Origin: Pontederia crassipes
Lineage: Eukaryota > Streptophyta > Magnoliopsida > Commelinales > Pontederiaceae
NCBI GenBank assembly: GCA_030549335.1
Contig: CM060194.1
Span: forward strand, 67,616,077-67,680,076
Reading direction: 5' to 3'
DNA length: 64,000 nucleotides
In this document: positions 46,836-58,477 of the stretch, in pieces
Layout of the letters: the number at the start of each line of letters is the position of its first letter
Position numbering within the stretch: the first letter of the stretch is position 1
Made by a program: the position numbers and the translations under genes
Notes under the pieces: generated by a model
Told to the model about the DNA's origin: nothing
The model's database searches: none
Seen by the model: only the letters and a program-made list of their open reading frames with translations

Positions 46836-49793
46836 TGTAACAACACGGTAAAAAAATGATGATGAATGATGAAAATGTAAAGGCAGAGACCCTTCCATTC
46901 CTAGTTTTTGCCTTCTCTTGCTTGTTTCCTTCTTCTTCTATTCTTCCCTTTTGTCTCCATCTACTATGGCCTTTTCTCTCTCTCTGTTTCTCTCTCCCAT
47001 GTCGCCCAGCACCCCCAATGCTGAGCATGGAGGCATGGCCGAGATCTGCCTCCACCACCGAGAAGGAGAGTGAACGGTCAGCTGCCCCCCCCCCCCTCTT
47101 ATATGAAGCATCCGACCCCTTCTTCTCCCCTCTCTTGTTCACTCCCCGAACTCTCACTCCATTTTCTCTCTTCTCCGGTGTGCGGGCAGCAGAGGGCGAG
47201 CAAGGGATGCCGGTGACCGTCTCCGGCGAAGGCGACGTGGGAGGCGGACAGCAGAGACTTCGACTTGGTGAGAAAGAATCCTTTGCTTCCTCTTTCGTTC
47301 GCCCGATTCCGATTTCCTCTCTCACTCGACCATTCTCCTTTTTCCTACGTGCGCGAACAGTGGAGAATGAGGGAGCAACATCGACGATCATCCTCGAGCG
47401 GGCGACGTAGGAGCGGGGCACGGACAGCACTAGGATGAACCTCAACTTCTTAGGCTAAAAGGTGTGCGGATCTTGGGATCTTCTTCATAAGTCAAGCTTC
47501 TTGACGAATTTTGCATGCCTGATTCAAACCCACGAATAGAACCTTCGAAGACGAATGCATAATATCCTATAGAATGATCACATGATGACTTTGCTACTAA
47601 GAACGAAGAAATGTATGTTGACTGGAACGATTCCATGTATGACCGAACCGATTAAGAATGGACATGAATGTATGAACTGATTATCAAAGTCTTTCATTTC
47701 TAGTTGCATGCTTAGCACGATTTCTGCATAGTTTAGACTCTAGATGCTCTATAGATGAATGGTTGTAATACTAGTAGCTTAGTTAACTTAGTTGTACTTA
47801 ATCAACGATCGTAAGAGAAATGAAAACTTGAATCTATTTTACGACTCGATAGAACCCCCCGGCCCAGGTCTTGTCTGGCCACATCGGGTTTCCCCGTGCA
47901 TGGGCCGGGTCTGCCATGGACGCCGAGGTCGAGCTCGGGGTGAACTAGGTGCCCGGACCGGGTCACCCATGACTCGGCCCGGGTTCGCCGTGGAGAAGAT
48001 GATCAGGAGAGACGACTCTCCCGACTCGATCGTCCTCCAAAACTCGGCCCAGGTATGCTCCACACTCGGCCCAGATTACTCCCGGTTTCTCACCTCGATG
48101 GACCGAGCCCGCTCCAGGCCAACTTGGCCTGGGTTCCCTTTACCCGGCCCGGGTTCTGGACCCAGATTTTAACGTTTACGATTTCTGACCTCGACTTAAT
48201 TATGCAATCTTCTGATTTGTTAACATGTTGAACTTATGTACGTTGATTCTCTGGTTTCTGGACAAACCCATGTTGCTCACGTGAATATGATTACTGATAT
48301 CTCATCAAAAAATGAAAGAAAGATGATTATGATCTTTACGTCAAGAATGTTAATGACTCCTCTCGATCTCTTCTAAGAATGATTATGACTCTGATGAACC
48401 TTATTATGAACGATAATGAACCATGACATTATAAATAAGAATGATAAGAAGCTGTGATCGCACTTTTTCGATCGACCGATATGATTTCGACAGGTGACCC
48501 ATAACCCTCGGGCATTCGTCGTGTGGGCCAGGAAGTGACGACCTTCATTATCTTAACCTGATTTCTAAATGAACTTTCGTCCACCTGATTCTTAAGTAAA
48601 TGAAAACGAACATAAGATGATAATCTTTCTACGCCTTGATCGGTACACGGATCGAAAGATAGGCCCATGTATGATGAGGAAAGATATTCCAGCCTCGTAA
48701 CAGGCCCTCCCTCACGGGTTGCCATTTGCTCTATCTAGGTGGGAGTTTCTCCCATACGAATGTTTCCGCCAATGGTGAGGTCATCCAGCCCGACGAGGTC
48801 TCGCTGTGGCATTGATCACCCACTGGCACATGATGTCTAGACAGCTGTATCACATTTGCATGCAATGGCATTCCCCCTTAAAGATGAAAGATGAAAGATG
48901 AATAATGAATGAATGAACGTATGGAAGCAAGCATGTATGAAAGTTAAGCATGGCAATGTAGAAGAACGATTGAAGTAAAGAAGTGGATATGAAAATGTGT
49001 TCTCTCTTATGATTCTTATTTTCTTCTACAATATTGATGTTACGATCTCCATTTATGCCATGACCGATGAAGTCGATCCATGATGACATTATCCCTCTCT
49101 CATGTTGATTACACATTCTTTTCATGCTATATTCTGATAAAACTTATTTATGATCTATATGAATTCGCACTTAGCTTTATGCTAATAGTTGAGCTTGCTC
49201 CCTGTGTGATCCCCACAGGTGCATGATGGTTACTTTTGAGGTGGTGGTGCACGTGCGGACATCTCGACGGGGTCTATTATTGCATATGGTCTTTGCCGAG
49301 CGTGGCAGTAGCTACTTGCTTTTACGTAATATGAGTTGGTGTGTCTTTGCAGATGGGACCTCCCGGGTCCTTGTGGATCGGAGTCCCTTCTTCATCTATT
49401 CTAGCCTCGCACTTGTGAGCCACTACTTTTTGGGCGGATGAGTACACCTTTTTTGTTCCCGCACTGTGATTAGTAATGATACTATTTCTCATACTAAGTC
49501 ACCTTTTTTAGATTGTATTTTGATCACCTTTTGGATGTATTGGCTCTTACATTGTTGCCTCATGTGAAGGCTAATTGAAGTATTTTATATCTATCAGCTT
49601 CCACATTATTCTTTACATGTCGTTCTATTTTGTTTATTTAGTCTTCCGCTCTATTCATTTAGTCTTCCGCTTTTCACTTCCTTCGTGTTGACCATTCGGT
49701 CAACAAATGAGTTAAGAAAGAAGAAAAGAGTCAAAGTAGTTCCGCGGGAAAAGGTCGCGCCGCGTGACGAGGCCGAGCCTCGGGGCGCTACAG
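46836..49793 (+). mobile_element. Solo LTR (gypsy-type, about 2.96 kb)
   Basis: It begins TGTAACAACACGG and ends GGGGCGCTACA. It is flanked by a perfect GAAAG on each side (46831-46835, 49794-49798). A segment near 48750-48840 resembles the inverse of the solo LTR at 30260-30350. About nine CGGCCC(G/A)GGT-like motifs lie at 47855-48170. The long open frames at 46.85-47.45 kb follow from its GC-rich composition and are not called as genes. Confidence 0.65.
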
Positions 49794-49934
49794 AAAGTGT
49801 GCTAGCCAATCAAGCCACCAGTAGAGTTGCAAGCCAGACCTTGGATTGGCAGAGGGACATTCTCCCTTTGTCCTCGGTGTGATGGCAATTGTGGTGCCTC
49901 CTCTCAAAGGCCCTCTCAGAGGATCTTGGACGTT

Positions 49935-50414
49935 GTCGCCTTCCTCATGACTCTATGTCAGCTCGTCCATGCAAGATACCATCACAAGGGACCAACCCGT
50001 GAAGGACGGCGACATCTTGATCTCCGCCAGCAACGTGTTTGAGCTCGGATTCTTCAGCCCGTGCAACAACATGCTGCTACAATTTCTCCACTGACAAAGG
50101 AAGCTCGATCGCAGGCAGCAACTCCCTCTCCATTGGAGACGACTACGACCTCGTCGTGCTCGACGTCGACGGCGCCGCTCGGTGGTCGTCGAACGCCACC
50201 ACCGCATCCCCCGGCTCCTCTGCCCAGCTCATAGATAAAGGCAACTTGGTCATCAACAATTCGGGCAGCATTGCTTGGCAGAGCTTCAACAACCCGACTG
50301 ATACCTACACACCGAGCATGACCTCAAGATGGGAAGCGAACCAAAAACTTACGTCGTGGATGAGCGAGTCTGACCTGCGGCCCCAGCGAGGTCCCCTCCT
50401 CTCTCGCCGGCAGG
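49935..50414 (+). pseudogene. S-domain (bulb-lectin) receptor-like kinase pseudogene fragment
   Basis: The parent genes encode plasma-membrane receptor kinases with an extracellular mannose-lectin domain. Here a hydrophobic leader (VVAFLMTLCQLVHA) is followed, after a frameshift, by DTITRDQPVKDGDILISAS and FELGFFSP. Then comes a gap where the conserved tryptophan-rich WVAN part should be, and then VVLDVDGAARWSSNATT, AQLIDKGNLVINN and WQSFNNPTDTYTPSM. It stops near 50400, where a hAT MITE is inserted; only about 40 bp of flanking sequence resumes after 50934. The kinase domain is absent. High GC contrasts with the surrounding DNA. Confidence 0.88.
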
Positions 50415-50926
50415 TAGGGGTGTTCACCGGGTCGGGTCGACTCGGTGAACCCGGAAATCCGGCCCGACCAAGGGTCGGGTCGGGTCGGGTTCGGGTTGGA
50501 ATTTTTCAACTCGAGTTGATCCGACCCGACCCCACGACCCGGTTTTTTTTTTATTTTTTTATTTTTAATTATTTTTTAGTTAAATATATAGTTTTGTATT
50601 ATTTAAAATCTAAAAAAATATGAAATAAATTATTTTAAATGTAGAAAAGTATATAGATATTTTAAAAAATATTTTTGGTATTTAAAATACTTTATTTTGT
50701 ATTAAAAATAAATTAATAAATAGTTTTTATATTAAAAAATAAATGAAAAATTAAAAAAAAAAGAAAAAGGTGGTCGGGTAATCCGACCACCCGGCCCGGC
50801 CCGGATCGGGTCGGTTCGGGTTGCAGCCCAAAAAGAGCGGAGACCCGACCCGACCCGGCCAACCTTGGCCGGGTCGAGTCGGGTTTGTTCACGGGTCGGG
50901 TCAAACCCGACCCATGAACACCCTTA
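50415..50926. mobile_element. hAT MITE (512 bp) in the receptor-kinase pseudogene
   Basis: It has a perfect 8 bp duplication CCGGCAGG (50407-50414, 50927-50934). The ends are TAGGGGTGTTCA and, inverted, TAAGGGTGTTCA. Both arms carry GGGTCGGGTC arrays around an AT-rich core. Non-coding. Confidence 0.95.
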
Positions 50927-50934
50927 CCGGCAGG

Positions 50935-51762
50935 CAACTGCCATAGTCAGAGGATGAGGGGCAGCGACCTCCTTTTATAAATAGTTTTTATTTTTTTATC
51001 ATTATATTATATATTATTAATTTTTTTAAAACATCAAAAGAAAATATAGTTTATCAAAGGTCATTTTAGTTTTTTATAAATATAAATAACAGAAAACTTA
51101 ATAGAATTAATTAGACGAAAAGACGATTAGAAATGACCTCATTTTTAGACACAAAAAAAATCGTTATAACGAGAGGACGGGGCGCGGGAATGGTAAGATG
51201 AGGGCGGCGATTGGAGGAAGGGGGCTGGGGAGAGAGGGGAGGATGGGGGCATAATGAGGGGGAGGGGAGGAGAAGGTCGGGCGACACGGGTCGGATGACG
51301 GCGACAGTGATAGCGCTCAGGAAGTCAGGCGATCGGAGGGGAGGAGGTCAGCCTGGCGGCAGTTGGAGAAGTGAGGCGATCGAGAGGAGGTTGCATCACG
51401 TGATCTGGACCGTAGATGTGAAACGAATGGTTGAGATTAGGGTGTTCTAAGTGTTTAATGTTGTACAAGTAGGGCATCCAAAAAGTTACCATTACATTAA
51501 TGCTTTCTTAAATGCAACAATTAATCACTTAATTGTGATGCACACATATAAATAATTAATATACCTGCTGCGGTAGCCGGATGTAGTTCTCTGGTAAACA
51601 AAAGCATTCATTACACAATGACCGGCGGGCAACTACAGCAAAATGATAGCATGCCTCTGCCAAAACTTTATCCTGAAATTGTCATAAAAAAATGAATGCC
51701 CCAAACTCAATAATATTCTTCGTTGTTCTTCTTCTTCCTCTTCCTCTTGCTCTTCTTCTTGG
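50935..51762. other. Downstream flank of the expansin gene
   Basis: AT-rich to 51160, then a purine-rich GGGGAGGAGAAGG-type block (about 51170-51380), then the presumed expansin 3' UTR. No other gene was recognised. Confidence 0.5.
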
Positions 51763-52886
51763 TTAATTGAACTGTAGAGGGCTCGTGAAAGTTTGGCCGA
51801 AGGCCCAGTTCGCCGGAGCGATGTCGTTGAAGACGAGAGTCTGGCCGTCGTCGGTGGACACCCTGAAGGAGATGGACTGGCCGTTGAGGTACGCGTTGGA
51901 CTGCCAGTTGGCGCCCCAGTTCCTGGACATGGCCATCCACCCGGTGCGCGACCCCTTGATGGCTATCGATTGGATCGCTCCGGCGCCCCCCACGTTCGTC
52001 ACCAGCACCAGCTCGAAGTAGTCGCGCCCATTGATGGTGAACCTCACGCCCCCCTGTCTCCCACATGGAACCCTGCATCAGCCCACACATAAACATACAA
52101 CATTACTTTCAGACGGACGGGGGGAGAGAGAGAGAGAGAGAGAGAGAGACCTTTGGAACACGACGGGGATGATTCCACCGCGATACACGCCGATCTGCTC
52201 CCATGCAGGTTGCGCCATGTCGAAGTGCTGGCGGGGCGGATTGCACCAGCCGCCATCGTCATTCGGGAGGGCGTAGTTCGGAGGGCAGAAGTTGGTGGCC
52301 GTGACGGTGACGGACGCGCCGCTCCTGCACCACGGCGAGCCCGAGCTGGCGTCGCACATGATCTTGAAGCACTGCCCGCAGGAACCGCCGTCGTTGAACA
52401 GCGCCGTGCTGAGCGCCGCATTACTCGTGCCGTACCCTTGCGAGTACAGATCTCCATAGCCGCAAGCTCCACCTGCACCAAGGTGATCATGTATCCGTGA
52501 ACCGTCTTCAGAACAACTCCAACAGTAATTGCATGTTACCCGTCGCCAGGTTTCAAGTAAATTTATAAACATCAATGTCGTACTAATTGTTCATGTTTAA
52601 TTTCAATGAAAAATCAATAGAAAAATATATTTTAAGAATATAAAATTATTGACATTTCTTTTTTTAACGACTTAAATTTTTAAAAAAACTGATTAGCATA
52701 TTAAATTTAAATATCTGAGTTAACAGATGCTACAAGTTTAGAAGATTGCATACCCATAGTTCCGGATGCATCACTTCCACCATAGAATGTGGCAGAGCCC
52801 TTGATCCAACCAGAAGGAGCGAAAGCTTCAGCACCTCCGAACACAAAGCTGCAGGTCACGAACAACAACCCTAATAAGACGCCCAT
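51763..52886 (-). CDS. Alpha-expansin (complete, three exons)
   Basis: Alpha-expansins are secreted proteins that loosen cell walls at acidic pH without hydrolysis. Exons are 52886-52754, 52472-52151 and 52072-51763. Both introns are GT-AG and the frame closes to 254 residues plus TAA. Residues 1-21 form a signal peptide. The double-psi barrel domain holds the eight cysteines (48, 76, 79, 84, 93, 107, 121, 155) and the HFD motif (127-129), with GGACGYG at 45-51. The C-terminal CBM63-like domain (from about 163) keeps Trp197, 204, 208 and 241. The [12 protein letters not shown] pattern and the length are those of the EXPA subfamily rather than EXPB. No defects are seen. The member number cannot be assigned from sequence alone. 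Confidence 0.96.
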
Positions 52887-53023
52887 CTCCGCTCACTACC
52901 AATGAAGGGCCACTAGAGATGGATCAATGGTGCCTAGGGTGAGAATCTGATGAAGGAAAGAAGACCAGCAATGGATGGATATATTACTGATGGTGTTGAA
53001 AAGCTGTGAGACCTCGGTTGTGC

Positions 53024-53030
53024 TTAAATA
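53024..53030 (-). promoter_or_regulatory. Expansin TATA box
   Basis: On the minus strand TATTTAA sits about 140 bp upstream of the ATG and immediately downstream of the CT/GA microsatellite. This predicts a leader of roughly 100 nt. Confidence 0.6.
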
Positions 53031-53031
53031 G

Positions 53032-53033
<2 letters not shown>

Positions 53034-53103
<70 letters not shown>
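53034..53103. repeat. (GA)n microsatellite, about 35 copies, in the expansin promoter
   Basis: A pure dinucleotide run starting 3 bp from the TATA box. On the coding strand it is a CT tract, the kind of pyrimidine patch or GAGA-type element common near plant core promoters. A second shorter GA run lies in intron 2 at 52122-52149. Confidence 0.97.
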
Positions 53104-53104
<1 letters not shown>

Positions 53105-53672
53105 ACATGTTATTGCCTGCCCTTAACGTGCGGACTTGTGGCAGTTAGCTCTTCAATATACAGTTTTAGTGCACTTAGTTATTGAGCTCTTCTTAACTAA
53201 TTATTATACTGCATGATTAAGTTTATTAAAAGCCGTCCAAACTTTTAATCAGATTTTATTACCACAATTGGTTAGTTGAGTTTTTTATCTAAAATCGACA
53301 AGATTAGTAGTTTTGAATTTGATTTTCGAAATTGTCTTTAGAATGTTGTTCTTTTTTTTACTTTGTTTCGAAATTAGTAAGATGTTAGTAATTAATCCTC
53401 TTTTGGTACGACTAAAGCGCGTAAAATCATGTTATAATTTTAGATAAATATCAAATTAGTACACACGAAAAATAGCATTCATATATCGCGCCTGTACATA
53501 TTTAATAAATATAAACCGGTGCAACTAAAATTATTATGAAATTAATTAGTTTTTGTCTAATTTGCGTTATATATCTTGTCAGAGCCCTTTAGAAATTGTA
53601 CTGGCTGAATCAAATATTTTTTTTTTTTGTCGAATGGTTAGAAGTTGTAACCACGGTTTTGTAGTTGCACAA
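53104..53672. other. Expansin upstream region
   Basis: AT-rich sequence between the promoter microsatellite and the solo Copia LTR. No gene was recognised. Confidence 0.5.
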
Positions 53673-54153
53673 TGTTAGAGTTGGTGAATACTTCAGAGCC
53701 CCTTGTTTCTTACACCGGGTTCGCCCACGTGAGCTTAGGGGAATCTGAGTATTACCCAATTAACAGTATTGCTGACGTACGAACGAAAGAGGGGTTCGGG
53801 GGGCCCCGCCCCCCGACGGCGGTTCCGCTCGCCGGTGAGCGGGCGGGGGTTCGGGGGCAGCGCCCCCGAAACCTAGACGGATTTTGGGCTTTTGTTTAGC
53901 CGGCCCGTGTGGTTCGGATTAGGTTTTTTCTCTGTTTATTTGAGTTTTTAAATCCGGTTTGGAGAGGCTATTAATAGCCTAATTTTTGATGTAATTTGGT
54001 GTGGCGGCTGTAAACCTAAACGATATAGTGGAACCTCTTTGCAGGACGTAGCCCTAATCTCAAGGGTGAACCTGGGTAAATTTCGTGTGTCTCCTCTATT
54101 TTTTCTGCAATCTTTCTGTGATCTTCTCTACTTGTTCTCGGATTTTCCCATCA
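53673..54153 (+). mobile_element. Solo Copia LTR (481 bp)
   Basis: It begins TGTTAGAGTTG and ends CCCATCA, with a perfect CACAA duplication (53668-53672, 54154-54158). It has a GC-rich hairpin-forming centre (GGGGGCAGCGCCCCC) and a GTGGAACCTC...GGACGTAG end typical of Tork-type LTRs. No internal region remains. Confidence 0.88.
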
Positions 54154-54166
54154 CACAACACTTAAA

Positions 54167-54170
<4 letters not shown>

Positions 54171-54199
<29 letters not shown>
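54171..54199. repeat. (TA)n microsatellite
   Basis: About fourteen TA units directly left of the MITE. Confidence 0.95.
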
Positions 54200-54201
<2 letters not shown>

Positions 54202-54448
54202 ATTAATGTACTTATAAAATACTTTTCATTTTGTAAGGATGTTGAACGCATCTCAATCATTAATCCATTCATTAATGAATCTGATCAAAAGTGATTAAAT
54301 CTCATGATTTAAAAATATTAATTATCTCAATCGTTGATGAATGGATCAACGAGATGTGCTCAGCATTGATGCTTTATAAGTAAATCAATGATTGAAATGC
54401 ATTCAGAATACTTACAAAGCGGAAAGTACTTTGTAGGTACATTAATCC
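54200..54448. mobile_element. 249-bp MITE with long terminal repeats
   Basis: The ends read GGATTAATGTAC on each strand, and the inverted similarity continues for about 60 bp (GTACTT.., TTTGTAAG, TCAATCATT). It is embedded in TA repeats, so the duplication (TA or longer TATATAT) cannot be sized. Stowaway or Mutator types are both possible. Confidence 0.75.
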
Positions 54449-54449
54449 T

Positions 54450-55254
54450 ATATATATGTATGTGTTTGGTCCGATTAATTTTGGACTTGTCTGGCGAAGA
54501 AAAAAGATCCGACTCCCTCTAAAATTTAACTACTATTTTGAATAGAGAGCATGAGGAAGATGCATTGTTATATAAAGTCTTTTCTTGTTTTTTTAGGGAG
54601 ATAAGTTATATGTATCTTGTTACGTCTCAAATTAAAATTTCTTGTACCTCTTTTAATAACTGACTACCATGATAATAGTGTGAAAAGAACACGAGAGATT
54701 AGATAACTAACGCTCTAAATTGAAATCTAGGGATGCAATTATATTTTAGGTTAGTAGTTTAATGGAGAAAGATTAAACCACTTAAACTAGGAATGCACTC
54801 GAAAAATGTTAGAGACTTCAAATATAGACTCAAAATATAAGAATTTTGCATAAAGATTAAGGATTCATTTGATTTAGTTGATATAAAATAACTAATAAGT
54901 TAAAGTGTTGATAAGTATTTTATTAATTGAAAATTATTTTTAAAAATAAACGATTACGTTTGGGTAAAAATATTTATATTAATACTAAGTAGTTAAATAG
55001 ATTTGATATCGTCTTATCAATTATTTTTTAAAATTATCAAACACTAAAATTTTTACAACCTAACTTACAAATTACTTAGTCAAACTAGACCTGAGCCAAG
55101 TGCGTGCTGAGCTTTTATTTGCATGGTGAACACGAATTTGTTTAGAATTTTTATTATTATAAAGGAAAATTTATAAATCGAATATAAAAAATTAAAGACT
55201 AAAAATAAAGGACACCTACATCATTAGGCAGGCTCTTATTCCCTCTCATCTCAT
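54450..55254. other. AT-rich intergenic DNA
   Basis: No gene or defined repeat was recognised. Confidence 0.5.
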
Positions 55255-56285
55255 GAGAGTAAATTTCAGTGATGATCATCTAATTTAAGAAGCATTCTCG
55301 TTAAGATCATCTAACTTCATTTTGTGTATTAAATATATAATATTATGATAATTAATAATTTTATAATTATGGAAATAAAAAATTATAAAAATAACATACC
55401 AATTATATCTTTATATTATATTATGATATTTTTATATAATACCGATTCAAATCGTAATGGCTCGTCCAGCGGGGTGCAAGGCACGATCCAACATCAAACG
55501 GGTTGTTGAACCAAACACGATTTTTTTATATAATATTATTATAACTAATAATTTTGATTACTAATATTATGATAATTAATAATTTGACTTAACAATTCGC
55601 TAAATTTGCTAGAGGAGCCGTTAGGATTTGACTCGGTCCTATTGAAATATCGCATGAAAAAAGTATATTTATTTTATAATTATAATATCTTTTAATATTT
55701 TAAATTTTAGTGCAAAAAAATAAAAGGGTGTTATATTTTTAACTTTTTTATTTCTTTAACTAAAAATAATTAATTATCATTATATTATATATTTAATACA
55801 CATAAAAAGTTTGAGCGGTTCAATACGAATGGGTTATGCCAAAAAATGTACTAAGTCAATCTAAATGTCTTCAAATTTTTATTTTTTTACGTTTATTATT
55901 TAGTATTTATTATTTTAAGTTTTTAATGATGATCGCGATTAAAATTTGAAAAGCTGAATGATCTTATCTGAAAGTTTTGAAAAGTTGAATGACTATGTAG
56001 ATACAAAAGAAAAGTTTGAATGGAGCGGAAAGAAAAATGCTGACATGATAATTTCTATTTTTTAATCTAACATGGAGAAGAAAAAAAATGTTGACATAGT
56101 GTCACGTAAGCATCCATGACAGTGCAACGTCAGCCATTTATTGGTTTACCGGCTATAATCGATCACGATAATTTTGGTTAAAATGATTCTAAAATTAGAT
56201 GACCGTCATGTTACAAAATGAAATATGATGACCTTACTGAGAATGTCCCCTAAATTGAATGTTGTTTCGTGAAATTTACTCTCTC
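55255..56285. mobile_element. 1.03-kb non-coding element with about 75-bp inverted ends
   Basis: Both ends start GAGAGTAAATTTCA and share CATTCTC(G/A)(G/T)TAAG(A/G)TCATC and TTTCATTTTG in inverted orientation. The interior is AT-rich and non-coding. A 9 bp target duplication was sought but not found, so the superfamily (Mutator-like is likely) is open. Confidence 0.65.
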
Positions 56286-56682
56286 CTATGGTTGATCACT
56301 TGAGTTTAAACTGAGTAGATAGGAGTACGAGTCTGCACTACTTACTACTTTTTTCGTTTTTTTGAACTCACCACTTACTTAGACATCGATATAATGTGTT
56401 ATTATAGAATTTATATTACATACGTAGAAGCCGGCACATGGATATAATATTTAAGAAAAGTATCACGGTGCACATAAGTTTTACTGTATGCATCGTGCAC
56501 ATGAACTAAAAAAAATATAACCGACATTCAATTTTTAATACGGTCACACGTTTATTATGAGCCAATATGAATGATGCATAATGCATGCATATTTAATATG
56601 TTTAAAAGTAAACTGATTCCTTAGGATACTTTTATTTAACTTCTTAAAATACTATTTTTAAATTAATTAGAAGCCAAAAGTT
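56286..56682. other. AT-rich intergenic DNA
   Basis: No gene was recognised. Confidence 0.5.
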
Positions 56683-57749
56683 TACTATAAGAAAAATTAA
56701 AAGTTTCGACGGTCTCATCCGTCGCAAATAACAAAAATCCGTCGGAAGACAAAGTTATTGACGGGAAATAATCGTTTGAAAAATGCTCATCGCAAATATT
56801 TTGCGATGGGCCACACTGATCTGTTGGAAGTTCACAAGTCCTCCAAACTTGCCGCGATCCTAACCATGAGAAGTTTCGACAGTTTCAATCATTGGAAGTT
56901 TCCATGGTTGGGACCGTGGAAATTTCTCGCAATTTCCTATGGTTATGACCGTGAGAACTTTAGACGATTACAACTGTGGGAACTTTAAACGATTACAATC
57001 GTGACAACTTCCCATGGTTCAAACTATCGGACCTTCACATGGTTGAGACTGTGAGAACTTTCAATGATTGCAATCGTCGAAAGTTCTGACAGGTGCGACC
57101 GACGAAACTTCCCTTATTTTTTAAAAAAATAAAAAGTAGTTTCAAAAATATTTTCCAATTATTTCAATAATTAAAAATAGAAATAAAGAATATATTCAAC
57201 TATGTGTTAAAAATAAACCTACATAATGTAACGCTTCCTGTGTATTTAAGAGGACATTCATTGTTGACTTGAATATTACATCATTCAACCATCAACTTTT
57301 TAACTTGCCATAGTGTCTGCACAATTGGTTAAAACTAGCTAAAATTTGTTTACATATTTCTTATGGAATTTTATCGTTTCAACAAACTCTAGTTCTAGTG
57401 CACTTGACATGAGATTCGAAATAATGTGAACAAAAATATGACACCTCTTAAATCATATATGCTTCATATATAAAACCTTCAACACATACTTTATTTTTTA
57501 CCATTTCTTTAATTTTATTGAGATATCTATCAAACGAATACATCCACCTGTACTGAATTGGTCAACCTACCATTGTGATCCGTAGGTGTTTCATGGAATA
57601 AAAAATTCTGGTGGAAATATTTTTTCTAACTTACACAAAATGATTGGAATATTAATTTCTAATTGATGCATATTTTTCATAGTTAGTGTTGTCGAACATA
57701 AGCCTTTAAAAATTGACTAAATTCAGTAAATAATTTCCATATCTTTTCT

Positions 57750-57925
57750 CATAAATCGGACGCTAAACGACCACAACCAACAGGACGCGGCCGGATCCGG
57801 ACGCTGAATGGCCACAAGTGGCTGCACGCGGTCGGATTCAGTTGTTAAATGGTCGCAAGTGGTCGGATACGGTTCCTGAACTGTCGCAAGCGGCCAGATC
57901 CGGCCGCTTAATGGTCGCCTACTGC
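57750..57925. repeat. Degenerate minisatellite, 31-40 bp units
   Basis: About four units of the pattern GG(C/T)CGGAT.CGG....TGAATGG(T/C)CGCAAGT, inside the CACTA element. Confidence 0.65.
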
Positions 57926-58450
57926 AAAGCTGAATGTAGCTTGTAGTGGCCACCTACGGCAGGCAGCCGTCGTAGCAAACCGAATCCGGCTTGCAGCAAC
58001 CGCCTGCAGTGTTGGCCAGCCAGATCTGGATGCAACGAGCATTCTAACACAGCTGAAGGAAACAGTCGGACCTGGGTCGCCGCGGCGTACCGTCGATGGA
58101 GGGGGCGTGCGTGTCCTTCGAATGTGGATCGCCAAAGCTCGAGCTAGTTCGCCAAGTCTGTCAAATCTACAGACAAAAGGACACAACCTTCAGAACTTCC
58201 GATGACTTTAGCCGTCGAAAGTTTATTATCTTCTATACCCTGTTAATGTTCTTATATAAGTAATAAAGTATCGTTCAACTAAAGCTTATAAAACTTAGAA
58301 ATAAAATTTAATATTATATATAAAGTTAATGTCAGATTTGATTTCATAATATATTACATTGAAATTTGAATTTCGACAGCCTCAGTCGTCGAAAGTTTTG
58401 ACAGACGATAGACCATCAGAAGTTCCAAGGGACACAGCCATCGAAAACAA

Positions 58451-58477
58451 TATAATATAATATAATATAATATAATA
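58451..58477. repeat. (TATAA)n microsatellite, about 5 copies
   Basis: A short pentanucleotide run inside the CACTA element. Confidence 0.9.

Noticed and set aside
46543-47445. A 300-codon minus-strand frame
   Set aside because: It crosses the TGTAAC boundary of a solo LTR with a perfect GAAAG duplication and is low-complexity in large part; only the outer 290 bp is kept as a possible fragment.
51793-52500. Plus-strand frames over the expansin gene
   Set aside because: They are antisense shadows of the GC-rich expansin exons.
52896-53108. Ser-Leu repeat protein upstream of the expansin
   Set aside because: It is a translation of the GA/CT microsatellite in the promoter.
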